NCBI RefSeq assembly: GCF_020536995.1
Contig: NC_068363.1
Location: 506,001-570,000 of the forward strand
DNA length: 64,000 nucleotides
Direction: 5' to 3'
DNA from: Dreissena polymorpha
Taxonomy: Eukaryota > Mollusca > Bivalvia > Myida > Dreissenidae
The notes beneath the pieces were generated by a model. The model saw only the letters and a program-made list of their open reading frames with translations, ran no database searches and was not told the DNA's origin. Positions 35,506-47,024 of the stretch are shown piece after piece; the first letter of the stretch is position 1; each line of letters starts with the position of its first letter. Position numbers and translations under genes: made by a program.

Positions 35506-38500
35506 CCATGGAAACAGCAACTCCAGTAAAGTCAGTGAGGGCCTGTCTAACCTGTAATCGTTCATCTCAAGGACATTTAAAAAACTTAAGAAATGTAGCT
35601 ATGCGATCCATACTACTGAAAAAACAGTTTGAATGTCTGGGCTGCAATATTGAAGACCTTGTGAAAGTAGGACATGAGAATCTGTTGGTTTGTGACACAT
35701 GTTTGAAAATATTGGACAAACTATCAGAAATGAAGTTGAATTTACAAATGAACATGAAAGAACTAAAGAAGAGTGAGGATAGAACAAAGAGATTAATTAT
35801 GCATTCTGTTTCTCCAGTAGTTAAGAAGTTCAAGGACACAACTGTACCAGTAAAATCTAGAAAAAGTTCAAGGGCACTTTTTAAGATGCCATCTCCATCT
35901 CCATCAAGATGTATTGATTCAGTTATTAGTCCAAAATCAGGCAGCATTGATCATTCATACTCTGGTATACCAAGCAAAACAAAAACACAAAGCCTTGACC
36001 ATTTGTATTCAACAACCGTAAATCAAAATGTAGATCTTAATAATCCATACAGTTTTCATAAGAAGAAAATACTGATGCCTCCTGAAATTACTGTTAACGA
36101 AAAGAAAAGTGTCATAACAATATTTGAACAATCATCAAAAGACACTGTAAGTGTTAATACTGTTTTGGAAAAACTTCTTGATCTCCCTTCTGTAAATGAA
36201 AGACTATATCTATGTTTATTGCAACGACTATCTGGAGAACTAAACAGGATCTGTGGAACAAAAGACAAAAGTGTTTTAAGGACAAAGGTGTCAGAACTAG
36301 AACCTGAAACCTTTTTCAGTGACATTGTAAAAGAAATGCACTTGAAATGTCCGAAGGTGTTGCAGTTTCTGATAACCCTGTCTTGCCCAATGGATCTTGC
36401 AGTTCCAGAGAAAAAACATGGTATAGCAGCTATGTATGCACTTGGCATGTACTTACGGAACAACCACATGATTGCCTTTCAAAAAGCTGTTGCTGCATCA
36501 TGTATAAGATATAATGCAGGGAATGGAGTAAGTATGTTTATTCTGGCCTTAAAACATTAACTGTAACAGGGATATAAATTAGCTTTAGCCCAAATTAGCC
36601 ATGGCCCCTAAAATGTGTGATGGGCTAGTAAAATTTCAGAGATAACTCCTATATCCACTACACAAACAGATTAAAAGAAAAATGTTGGGCTAATGGATTC
36701 AAAATGTTAGTTTATAAGCCTGTGGAATGGTTGGCATTTACATTCTGGATTATGTATGTGTACTTTATTATAAATTTATATCATATTTAACAATGTATTA
36801 TATGTGCAGTCATGTTCTTTCCATTTTGCTGTAACAGCTCACACTATTGTGTGAACTTTTTTTAAATGTCTGTTATAATTTCATACAAAAATGTGCACAT
36901 AATGACGGTATTAAAACATAATTGTAATGTGCATGAAGATTCAATCAATGGTTATCATGAATGCCTGTGATGTATCTGTAGTTTAAAGTCACGCTCCATA
37001 GATGGCTTTTTTATATAAATATATATATATTAAACTACTAGTCTACATTGTAGATAAGGTTTCTATTTCTTCTCTTACCAATTTAAAACGGACATATATG
37101 TACAATTAGTCATACATGTACCCTAGAACTTTCAAACATACATTTTTTGGTTAATACAAATTAGTTTTAGTTTGAATAAAAATCATTTATGTTCAAAGCA
37201 ACCTATGCCAATGTCAAACATATTGATTTAGAGTTTATGGAGTGCAGCTTTAAGTGTTGTTAAATATCAAACAATGCTTGAGATTTCAAATTTCATTTCC
37301 AGCTCATGGAGTTTTTACACAACCTGGGAATGTCAATACCTACAAAAAGCAAGCTGCCAATGTTGGATGACCTTGGACAAATAAATGGTCGGGATGTAGT
37401 TTCTGCTTTGGCTATTGGGAAAACCATCAAAATCACAATTGATAACATTGACAGGCACATAAAAGCTTATCAGGTTAGGAAGTTAATATGTTTGTAACTT
37501 TAATTAAGCTGTATAATTTTATCAATGTTTTACTATTTGTTGCACTTTAACAATATTTAATATATAAATATATATTTAATATATAAGAATAATTTTGATA
37601 AAAAAATTAGAAAACAACAATTAAAACAGATAGAGTCTGTACATTCAACAGGAGCAATATGAATTTATTTTCCACAGGTCAGGCTTGGTAGTGGAAACAG
37701 AGATTTTCACTACACTCATTGGTCGATCCTTATCGACAGATTTGACCCAAGAGATCTTCAAGGACTGAGCACACAACCGAAACAGATAACTGCCCAAGGA
37801 CCTGACCCTACCATCTTCTTTTTGTCTTCAAACGAACATGAAGCATTAAGGTATTCATTTATTTTCTCAACTTGATTGAAAGTAGCGCAAATACAACATG
37901 TGAGTGAAGAAAAGAACAATAAGAAACAGTTAACCATGTTAATTGAATTGCAACCTTTCTGTTTGTAATCCAGCAATACATTTTCAATTCAGATAATTAC
38001 ATAAGGTAATGTTCATTTTTTATATGTGAGTGTTAGCTCACAAATAATGTAGAGACAATTTTTCAAGTCAGTCTGCATTAAGTACGCTAGGAACCGTTAC
38101 CACTACCTGTATGGATAACTGCAGTAAAATTAAGCTGACGATCCTAGCCTATCCACCGCATCTGCCTGTTTATAGTCTCCACTGGTACACTACAAAGTGT
38201 GTATGTATTCAAAAGTATTTAACAGCTTGTAAGACAACATTGGCCAGTCTAGTGTTTGTCATTGAAATCTGTACATATTGGCTGCTTTCAAGGAAAACGG
38301 GGCTTAATGCATGTCATAAAAGATTAGCCTGTGCACACAGATTAGCCTGTGCAATGTGCACAGGCTAATCGAGGACGACACTTTCTGATATTGTGGTGTT
38401 TTTTGTTTAAAGAGAGTTTCTGGTACTGGGATGACAATTAATGCATATGCATTAAGCCCTGTTTTCCTAAAATGAAGCTTAAAGCTTTTTATTAATGATT

Positions 38501-40895
38501 TGAAAAAAACCCACATCTTGACCAGTGCTTTAAGACAAGCTCTTTATAAATTTGAATGGGTTGTGGTCATTTCAAACTTGCGATATAAAAAGCTATAACA
38601 TAATTTTGAAAACTGAGTTGCGTCTAAGATTATACAACAGCAATGCCGAACAAATTCAGTGCCTTCAGCGCTTTGATTTTCTTTATTTGTAGGAAAAGAT
38701 GTACTCAACTTGTCATGCGGATACTGGTAGAAGAAATACAGCCATTGTCCATGTTTTCTACGGCAACACCTCGTCTTGTGGACCATAAATACAGACAAGT
38801 GGTTGATAGACCATCACAAGTTCATCCAATGTTTGTAAGTAGGACAAATAAATATGATTTAATGAATAATGGAATTGGCTAAATGAAAATTTTGTACATT
38901 TTGACAATTAACTTCATTATATGTGACCGCAGCTGGGAAAATCAGTCTTGTGGTCAAAAATCACATTTTGACTTTTTGGTTAATTGAGATTCTGTAAACA
39001 TTGTAGTTTGCAAAAATGACCAACCCTACAGCTTTTTGGTAGGAAAAATGGTCACTTTCTAGAATAAAACACACTTAAAACATTATTCAAACAACAAGCA
39101 AAATTGTTTTAAAATAGGAATATTCTTTTATCAAATACCTGTTAACAATATAATCAAGTAGCAACAGAATAATGGACATGTTAAAAATACACCAATTATG
39201 CTGCCATGTTAACTAATCACCAAAATACACAGTCTTGTCTTTTTGTACACTTATATGCTGTCATTATAAATTAACATTATCATCATAAAATCTGTTAACT
39301 GTGTTGGTTCTTGCTTGAGCAAAATTATAGAAATATATTTTGAATGCCTATTAAGAGATTTACATAGAAAATTGGCACTTCAGTGTTATGCATGACTGTA
39401 GTTGATTGCCATTTGCTATTACCAGCGATTCAACATAATAAATGTTGACACAGTGGTTTCATCATTTAGTATAAGGGCTAACACAGGGTTGTTAGAGTTT
39501 GTGATGGCTCAGAGTAATACAATTAACAGTAATGTCTTAGGCCCTGTCATTGTAGCTTTTATTTTATTGTTTGTTAATTATTTTACATCTTTTCAGAGCT
39601 CTTGTGATAGAGTTAGCTTGTGAAAGATGGGGGGCTGATTGCAAGACAGACTTGGAGTCTCTGGTTCCGGAAGAAGTGAAGACTTCTAATACCAAAGGGA
39701 AGAAGCAGTGGTTACAGGAGCAAGTGACCAAAGTGGTGGATACACTGTTCTGCCCATACTCTGCTCCAAAAGATGCTAAAATATACCTTCGGCGCAGTGG
39801 CCATTTGTACTGTGTTACGGTGCCTTCAAAAGATGTCGGGAAAACCATTGATCTTATAATAAATGGTAATTAAATATAAATTCTTAATTCAAACCCATAT
39901 TTGACCTTGACCTAATTTGGGCTTTGTTTCACAAAACTCACTAATAAACATCCAATCCAGATCATGTGCATTTACTGAATGCCTCGTCTTGATTTTTCTT
40001 TGTTTTTTTTATCAAAAATATTATATTATTTCCTGGTATGTGTAACCTTTAATTGGAAACTCGCTTTTTTAACATATATCAGTCTAATCAGTCAGAGGTA
40101 AATTACAACTAATTGTATCTTTAAGTTATTTGTTTATGATGACAGCTTTTCTATTGTAAAAATAATTTTGTTTGGCTTTCAGGTGAAGCTGTCCGCATAA
40201 GAGTGCCTGAAGATTGTAAAACTGACGAAGCAGAAGATGGTGTGTTTTCATACAGCCTTGGGATTGTCAGAGTTGCAATGGATTTTATCATGTTCAATGA
40301 TGCAATAAAATCAGGTGATATAGACATGATTACAATTCTTATGAAACGATTCATTCCACTGTTTGTAGGATTGTCATCCTACAAATCAAAGTATGCTATT
40401 GAGTGTGTCAACTTCCTTACTAAAACTGAATGCCTGTTGTCAGACTTTGAAAGTGCTAGAGTGAAACTGGGATTGTTGGTCAACAGAAAAGGCCGACCAG
40501 GAAAAAACAAACCAGCAGACATGGAACAGGAGAATAATATTCGTCTTGTCAAACACGTAATTAGAGGACTTGGAGCCGGAAAAAGTGATAAAGCTATGCT
40601 AAGAATATCGAAGGCAGCACCTGTAATCAGTGCAATGGTAAATGGACTAGAAGGAAGCAAGACACATAAAGATAGACACTCCAGAAAGTCAATATCAGAA
40701 GATATTTCAAGATTAGGGGATGCAATTCGAAAAATAAGGCCTTTCAACTATCAGAAGGGTAGACAAATGAATCCTTTCAAGAAAATTTCATCAAATGTGA
40801 TTGGTGCTGTGAACAAAGACAAATTAAAGGACTTTATAATCAGGCACAGCTCCAGAGCAGTTAATAAGCTTGCTTTTGATGACAATGAAGACTAA
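35506..40895 (+). CDS. DUF6589-like protein, candidate transposase of the giant element
   Basis: Exons: 35506-36527 (ATG 35508, context ccATGG after an acceptor), 37303-37473, 37678-37850, 38693-38834, 39597-39865, 40183-40895; about 830 codons. The N-terminus has CxxC pairs (ACLTCNRSS, FECLGC, VCDTC) suggesting a zinc-binding module, then a Ser/Lys-rich linker. The C-terminal two thirds resemble DUF6589 proteins: NLGMSIPTKSKL, ITIDNIDRHIKAY, NRDFHYTHWSILIDRF, LSDFESARVKLGLLVN, GRPGKNKPADMEQENN and LGAGKSDKAMLRISKA. The acidic residues in IDNID and DMEQE could be catalytic in an RNase H-like fold, but that is inference. The junction 38834/39597 is one base out of phase, so a short exon was missed or the gene is broken there; all other junctions agree. 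An upstream in-frame ATG (35367) lies before the acceptor and is less likely. Confidence 0.72.
38285..38475. mobile_element. palindromic MITE (family A), partial or diverged copy
   Basis: Bounded by 'aaaacggggcttaatgcatg' and its inverse 'gcattaagccctgttttcc', with 'agattagcctgtgcaatgtgcacaggctaat' palindromic core pieces. Sits in an intron of the DUF6589-like gene. Confidence 0.75.
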
Positions 40896-41160
40896 TAAGG
40901 GATGCTGTTAATGCCAATAAGGACTCGTTAAATTGATTTTTGTAGTCAGATCTTCAACACTTATTTTTGCAAAATTGAAAAAAATGTGGGTTTTTTTGCT
41001 TTTTGCTATTTGCACTAAAGTTTTGTATCCTTCTTTAACTTAAGTGCACATGAAAATTAAATTGTGTAAAAAACAACATAAAAAAACACACCTGAAGTCT
41101 GAGAAATGGTTTATGGCGCTTAATATTAATGGAACATTAATATTGTTTTGTAACCTGTAA

Positions 41161-41166
41161 AATAAA
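41161..41166 (+). terminator. poly(A) signal AATAAA for the DUF6589-like gene
   Basis: AATAAA about 265 bases past the TAA at 40893-40895. Confidence 0.35.
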
Positions 41167-41713
41167 TCATGTGTAAATATTGAGCACAGACCATCAAAAG
41201 TTTGATTTTAGCAACCAGCAATTCCTTCTACCAGATGCACAATATTTTGATATTAATTGTTGAAGAAATATGTATCAATTGTCATACCATTTACAATTTT
41301 TACAGTCTGATTGCTAAAATATGTCAGAAAAAAAGTTTTATTGCATTTACTGGACCTATAACCATGGCATCACATAAGAATGCATGTTATTACATTTATG
41401 TAAAAAGACAAGAATTCTACTTTTCATCTAACTATATAACATCCATTTTTTCTCTACCCAAATATCAGAAGCAAAAACAGTGAGAACTTTCTATGAATAG
41501 TTGTCACCATATGAACTTACTCCACTGGATATTTTTACCCAAAATTGTTGGAAAACATTAGTTACTAGTATGGCATTTGTATTATCAGGTTAAGTATTTT
41601 AAAAGGAGAAATCTTTTTGTGAGGGCACATATGTGCAATGGAGAGTGGTCTACTTCACTCATAGTAATATGTGATTGATGAAGCATATGTCAGTCTTGTT
41701 CATGCAATCATTT

Positions 41714-42012
41714 TTATGTCCCCGGATCGAATGATCGGGGGTATATTGTTTTTAACCTGTCTGTCTGTCTGTCATTCTGTCCCAAAACTTTAACCTAAAA
41801 CTTTAACGTAGGTTAAAGTTTTGCAATAACTTTTGCAATATTGAAGATACATGTAGCAACTTGATATTTGGCATGCATGTGTACATTTTGTATCTCATGG
41901 AGCTGCACATTTTGAGTGGTGAAAGGTCAAGGTCATCCTTCAAGGTCAAAGATATGGATTCAAAGCGGCGCAATAGGGGGCATTGTGTTTCTGACAAACA
42001 CATCTCTTGTTT
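41714..42012 (+). mobile_element. molluscan short interspersed repeat (family D)
   Basis: Starts 'tatgtccccggatcgaatga', contains a (ctgt)n run, 'ataacttttgcaatattgaag', 'caacttgatatttggcatg', 'ctcatggagctgcacatttt', 'gtgaaaggtcaaggtcat', and ends 'cattgtgtttctgacaaaca'. A second copy is at 48106-48447. Confidence 0.8.
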
Positions 42013-42985
42013 AGATATGAGAAATATGCAAACACTTCCTTATTTATTTTCAATTTGTGTTAACTATTAAAAATTGTGTAGCTTTTAACTTGTTTTGCAT
42101 GATTTATTCATTATAATGTTTTAAAATAGCCACTAGTGACAAAAGTTGTGTGAGTCTTGGTTGTTCTGGTCATGAGTGACACGTTTATTTTCTTAGCCTA
42201 ACTGTGAATAATATTTTAACGTAATATTATAAATAAATTTGTGTTGTACTTTTCCGTGTATATAAATATAAGTACATGTATATGATAAAACTGTTTTGAT
42301 ATTGATGAAATTGAGGTACAAATAGTGTTATTAGTAAAATTTCCTGTCTTATTTGAATTATTTAAGTGAAATTCAATATGTGTTACTTAGACTTTTGTCA
42401 TTCAATCTTACAATTGTTACTACCTCACCTCATGTCAACTTGTATTATTGAATGTTTTTTATTTGTGAAAGAAAAACATGACATAAAATGCACAGGATTG
42501 GAAATCAATTATCTGTCAGGTTAAATGAGCCAGAGACATAGGTCCATAATACTATCCCATGGTTTTGCTCTTTTCAGTATGAAAGATTTTCAGTGAAAAA
42601 AATATGGATAATGACCCTGTTTTAACTTATTTTAAAAACTGTGTAGTTCTTACAAGTGTCAATTCAGAGTTGTTGAGCAGAAAACTGTATGCAGTGTCTC
42701 AAATGATTGTCAGCTGACCATCATTGTCATAATCATAAACCATTATAAAAAAGTACAGCATTATTGATGTCATTATTGTGTTTATCATTATACCTCTTTT
42801 GGACTTATATATGTATTTTATGTATTAATAAACACATATTATTCAGTTGTGTGTGTTGTTTAAAAAAAAAATGCATCCTGAAGTGATCACCTGGCCCCAT
42901 GTTCACAAAGGATCAAGTGCCAAAAGTTATATCGGGATCAAGTACTATCGTAACTCAGTCATACTTCATTAAAGATTGTTCTTCA
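42013..42985. other. interior of the giant element, no gene seen
   Basis: AT-rich without supported ORFs. The helicase gene at 43556 would be expected to continue here, but no later helicase motif was found. Confidence 0.4.
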
Positions 42986-43200
42986 TTAACCCTTTGAGCG
43001 CTGGAACCGGAATTTGAAGGCCTTTGCAAACAGTTTGGATCCAGATGAGACGCCACAAAACGTGGCGTCTCATCAGGATCCAAACTGTTTGCTATTCTGA
43101 TAGTATTCTTTGAAAAAAAAATCGAAGAAAATGCTAATTTTAAAAATTTAGCAGACAACATTTTAGCAGACGACAAATTTCCCAGCATGCAAAGGGTTAA
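42986..43200. mobile_element. MITE with TTAACCC ends (family B)
   Basis: Tips TTAACCCTTTGAGCGCTGG and the inverse GCATGCAAAGGGTTAA. The core has the hairpin 'gatgagacgcc acaaaac gtggcgtctcatc' flanked by 'cagtttggatcc / ggatccaaactg'. Two more copies are at 62201-62433 and 63006-63236. Confidence 0.88.
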
Positions 43201-43555
43201 TTGTTCAGAATATCAAACGGAATACACATGTAAATTTTCCAAGCATTTCAGTAGTTGAAATTGAAATTGGAATTAGTATGTGATCCAGGATCAGTTTGAG
43301 GATCAAATTTAAAATCAAGATAGGTGATATAACTGCCAAACTCTGGAGTATTTCACATATCTTACTCATTGAATATCTTCATATTTGCTTAGTGAATGGC
43401 TATAATCATGTAGGTGAAATTTTGTTGGTGAGGTGACTTGGAGACCTGGATCAGGGGTGGATTAGGTAACTGTTTAATCACCATTTTTCAAGTGTTAAAT
43501 CTACCAGCCATGTGTATATGTATTAAACATCAGTATAAATAATAGAAACAATTAC

Positions 43556-44094
43556 CATTCCAGAATCATGTGTGCCTCGTCTACAGCTATGCACGAAATT
43601 ATTTTTTTATTCTCCAAATTTTGTATCAAGGATTTCCCCGTATCAGTGCTTAAAAGCGCCTCAGGGTGAGAATACACCAATGTGAACTTTCCATCAGCAA
43701 TATCGGACATAGGGACCGTTAATATTACATCTCCATCTGATTTAGCACCCCCTTCATCACCATCATCATCAAACAATGCTTGACCACCCTGACAGTTATA
43801 GTCCACACAACAGGCTTGTACTCCAATCTTTTGCAGTGCAATGATCTGATCTTGCATAATACTGTTCAAAGGTGTCAACACGATGCAAACAGACTTCTGT
43901 AGATTATAATAATCTTTAAGGATAAGTGGTGCCAGCTGGTAAATCAGGCTTTTACCATAACCTGTTGGGAGTATAGCCATAATGTCACGTTTTTCAATGA
44001 CACAAAGTAACGCTTCGATTTGCAGTTCCTTGAGTGGCATGGGAAATCCTCCCTTTTTAGCAACCTCAAGTATGATATCTCTTGGACTTGCCAT
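43556..44094 (-). CDS. RecQ-like DEAH helicase, first exon only (right copy)
   Basis: Starts ATGGCAAGT at 44094 and runs 179 codons to a donor (GAATG|gtaatt). It holds the RecQ-type helicase start: a Q-like region (MPLKELQIEALLCVIEKRD), Walker A TGYGKS at residues 44-49, LIYQLAPL, VLTPLNSIMQDQI, an acidic insert (LFDDDGDEGG, ~108-117), SHPEALLS, and the Walker B box VDEAH at ~171-175. This is only the first half of the RecA-1 domain; no downstream exon with later motifs was found, so it is truncated or a missed exon lies far off. It points inward from the right terminus. Such helicases are known to accompany transposases in several large eukaryotic DNA transposons; a role in transposition is inferred. 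Confidence 0.75.
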
Positions 44095-44326
44095 GTTTAC
44101 GATTGAATTGTGAAAGCGAAAGTAAGACAGATAAACATGTTTCTAATAATTGCAATTCTTCTTTATAGACATTTGAAATCATCCTTAAACATAATTTAAT
44201 AAAATTTCTTTAAATAACATTCCATTTTAAACACATATTCAACACCGTTTTTCTCATTAAAAAAAAAAATTCATTCCTACGCGGAACTATTTTGGCGGAA
44301 TCACAAATCCCCTAACCAGGGGAATG

Positions 44327-44391
44327 TGATGCGTCCTAGCATAGAGGTGACAATAACGTAGTGACGTCACCATCTATGTATAGAATGAATG
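44327..44391 (-). repeat. right terminal inverted repeat of the giant element
   Basis: Includes TGACAATAACGTAGTGACGT at 44348 and ends GTATAGAATGAATG; followed by the 10-bp repeat AAATACTCGT (44392-44401). Confidence 0.85.
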
Positions 44392-44861
44392 AAATACTCG
44401 TTTCATGTGCTGTACTCTCTAAAAAAATATCATAGTTGACCCGAAGGCATGTTTTACATCTTAAACTATTGTTCGGGTTTTATCTTTCGGAGATAATGGT
44501 AGGGCATAAATAGGTGTTCACGACCGAGTCCCTGAAATATGATAAACTTGGAGACTTTAGTAAAGCATTGCACTGAAAAAGGTTACATTCCACTAAGAAA
44601 CGGCCGAAAAAAAAGTTGCAAAAACAGTCGATTTTGATTAGCGTCAAGTTCTTTTTTGGTTTGAATATGACATACCTTTTTATTGCATGAATCGATGCCG
44701 CTTAGAATGGCCTTTAAGAAAAGGTATGGTTATGGGGGTCTCTATGTGCAAAATGTTGCATTTATTTTCGCTCAAAGTTTGTCGCTTTTACATTGAATTA
44801 TATAGGGAAACTATTTAGTATATTGTGACCTAGAAATACATTATTGTTGTGTTGCTACAAT

Positions 44862-44900
44862 TGTGTCACACCGGTCTTACATTGTGTCACACCGGTCTTT
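44862..44900 (+). repeat. short tandem 'gtgtcacaccggtcttac' pair
   Basis: Two copies in tandem, related to the inner arm of the 33.6-kb palindrome. Confidence 0.7.
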
Positions 44901-44902
44901 AC

Positions 44903-44942
44903 TGACAATAACGTAGTGACGTCACCATCTATGTATAGAATG
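44903..44942 (+). repeat. solo copy of the giant element's 40-bp tip
   Basis: Identical over 40 bases to 44348-44387, but lying outside the element. Flanked on both sides by 'accggtctt'. Confidence 0.9.
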
Positions 44943-45023
44943 ACCGGTCTTACTGACAATAACCACTCTGGATCAGCAGACGTTTTATTTCATAAATCCG
45001 AGATAGCCGATGTATCACGATTG

Positions 45024-45063
45024 TGACAATAACGTAGTGACGTCACCATCTATGTATAGAATG
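45024..45063 (+). repeat. second solo copy of the 40-bp tip
   Basis: Again identical over 40 bases and in the same orientation. Neighbouring bases are unlike those of the other copies. Confidence 0.9.
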
Positions 45064-45350
45064 GTGTCGCTACTTCACTTTGCTGTTATTACAAATTATG
45101 TTTTAACAAGCACCTCAAATGTGGCAAGGGAAGATAATAAGCACTCTGAATGTAAACAATCAATTTAACGTTCTGACTTTTTATTTCGCTCAGGGACCTA
45201 TATATGCATATTACATAGTCAATTTGTTGTCAACTCATCAACTTACATTTTAAGGTAGTTCTTCATATTCATAATACAAATGCGCTTCTTTACTTCGGCG
45301 ATGTCTTCGCATGTCAATTTAAAAAAAAACATGAAATATACACCCATTTT

Positions 45351-46725
45351 AAAGGGGCCTTTTCACATATTTTGGCATGCATTGAAGTTTGTGATTACAT
45401 GCTTTGTATTGATAAATGTAAACATTGGATCTAAAAAGCTCCAGTAAAACTAAAAATAGAAAAAAATTAAAGAAAAGAAAGTAATTTCATTTGGGCTTGA
45501 ACCACTGGCCCCTGGAGTAAAAGTCTATCGCTTATGCTTTATACTTGGGGACTTTACTTACGCATCACTTTTCAAACTTGAATAGCTCAGTTATGAGTAA
45601 AGATATTGATTTAAAATTTTACATACGAGCATTTGACTACATTCTTTGCAAGCTCACGATAAAATCATTCATCCGTGACAATTGGGCGCCTTAGCTGGTT
45701 GGGTAGGTTTGGTTCCATATTTTTGCACATGGAAATGTTAAAACGCGATTTAATTATAGTTTTATTTCAATTTTATTATTTAAGGTGGGTTCGTATACAA
45801 GGAAAACATAAAATAAATTTACAAAACAATGTAGCTCGTATGAATATTTAGGAGCGCAATCGCGCACTTTGCACTTTATAGGCTACCTTTCGGACTTGCT
45901 AAAGCGACTGATCGTCACGGATGAATGACTGTAAAGTTATCTTGCACATATTGTAGTCAAATGATCACATGTGCATTTTTAAATAAAAAATATTTACTCA
46001 TTACTGAGATATGTAAGTTTTAAAAGTGTTGCGTTAGAAAAAATCAAGTGTAGTAAAAGGCGAGATACATGTTATTCCAATTTAATTTCAATTTTATAAT
46101 TCTATGATAGTGGTTACAAAAGAAAAACATAATATTAATTCAAGAATAACAATATGGCTTGTATGAATATTCGAGCGAAATGGCATGTTGCAAGCCGGTC
46201 AGTTATTTAGATGTGTAAGTTTATGCGATTTACTTTTCACATTGTTATTATTTAATGTTGTACGAGTTTGCAAATTTCACTTTTGAAGTGACGTTTTTAA
46301 TTTTTTAAGTTTTATATTTTGATGTTTTTCAATTTCAATAAAATCTTCAGGAATTATCAGATATGTGTTGAATTATTCTTGATCCAAATTTCAACACAAG
46401 CAGTTCAAAAATAAGAGAGCTATATTGATATGATTAAGTGATGCGTTTACTTAGAAAAGTCTCCAAGTGTATATGAGCAATCTTGGTAGCATAAAAAATA
46501 TAAGGACAACAACAGAACTCCAAATTATTCAAGCGTTTTGCATTGCAACACTTTATAATTTTCAGGTTTTTAAATTGTCAAAAAATCCATATGGTGCATA
46601 TTTGAGAGCAAAGTAAATCTTCCTTATTACTGTTTCCCCACAAATATCATAACTGCAACGAACAGGTGCGAATCTGAAACAGTTTTTTTTTGTCAATGTA
46701 CCAAAACGTGAAAAGACCCCTTTAA
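45351..46725 (-). mobile_element. family C tRNA-related element, interrupted by a large insertion
   Basis: The two ends (aaaggggccttttcacat at the left, aaaacgtgaaaagacccctt at the right) and adjoining sequence match the copy at 12505-13020 in reverse, including the tRNA-like 'ttgaaccactggcccctgga' and 'tgcattgcaacactttataatttt'. About 900 extra bases lie inside, between about 45545 and 46440. Confidence 0.72.
45560..46034. mobile_element. fold-back element with ~125-bp arms inserted in the family C copy
   Basis: The left arm 45560-45690 (acgcatcacttttcaaactt ... cattcatccgtgacaa) is the imperfect reverse complement of 45907-46034 (gtcacggatgaatgactgta ... aaaagtgttgcgt). About 215 bases separate the arms. 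A piece of the core (tatgaatattTAGGAGCG) recurs as a direct copy at about 46085-46190. Confidence 0.75.
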
Positions 46726-47024
46726 CTGGTTTTTACCATCCTTTGTCTAAATAATTGTAAAAGTAATTAGGTCAAGGACCTTAGTAAATTTATGAGTTGT
46801 TGGTCCATTTTAGTACAAATAGTACAAAGCTGATTGGCAGAAAAAGGTGATAATAATAAATTCAAAATCAAATAAAAGCAGTAAAGAAACTTAAGCAATC
46901 AGATTTTTTAGACTAGAACTGACTAGAGCTGTTTGATGAAGATGTTCATTTGCTGGGATTTTCTCTTGAAACCCATCATATCCATCTGTTATTTTCTGTT
47001 TGAAGATCCCCAGGTATTGCAACC

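Larger units (their letters stand above)
21761..44391. mobile_element. giant (~22.6 kb) DNA transposon with terminal inverted repeats, helicase fragments and a DUF6589-like gene
   Basis: The left tip 21761-21800 is the exact reverse complement of 44348-44387 over 40 bases; similarity continues with mismatches for about 20 more (cctctat.ct..gacgcatcac) and weakly to about 150. The right tip has four extra bases (aatg). AAATACTCGT (10 bp) is repeated on both sides. Inside are a plus-strand RecQ-like 5' fragment at 22053, a second transposon with a LINE in it (25808-33130), the DUF6589-like gene (35506-40895) and a minus-strand RecQ-like exon (44094-43556). The order, ends and flanking repeat point to one insertion. 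An alternative is that two related elements inserted in opposite orientation and happen to frame the region. The superfamily is uncertain; a KDZ-like or DUF6589-type element is my best guess. Confidence 0.65.

Noticed and set aside
35367-35507. Upstream ATG as the start of the DUF6589-like protein
   Set aside because: The extra N-terminal part lies before a good acceptor (tcttttgtag) and the ATG at 35508 has a better context; the extension looks like intron read in frame.
43556-44094. Host RecQ helicase gene
   Set aside because: Only the first half of the helicase core is present, and the start lies 290 bp from a transposon terminus that is followed by a similar start at the other end.
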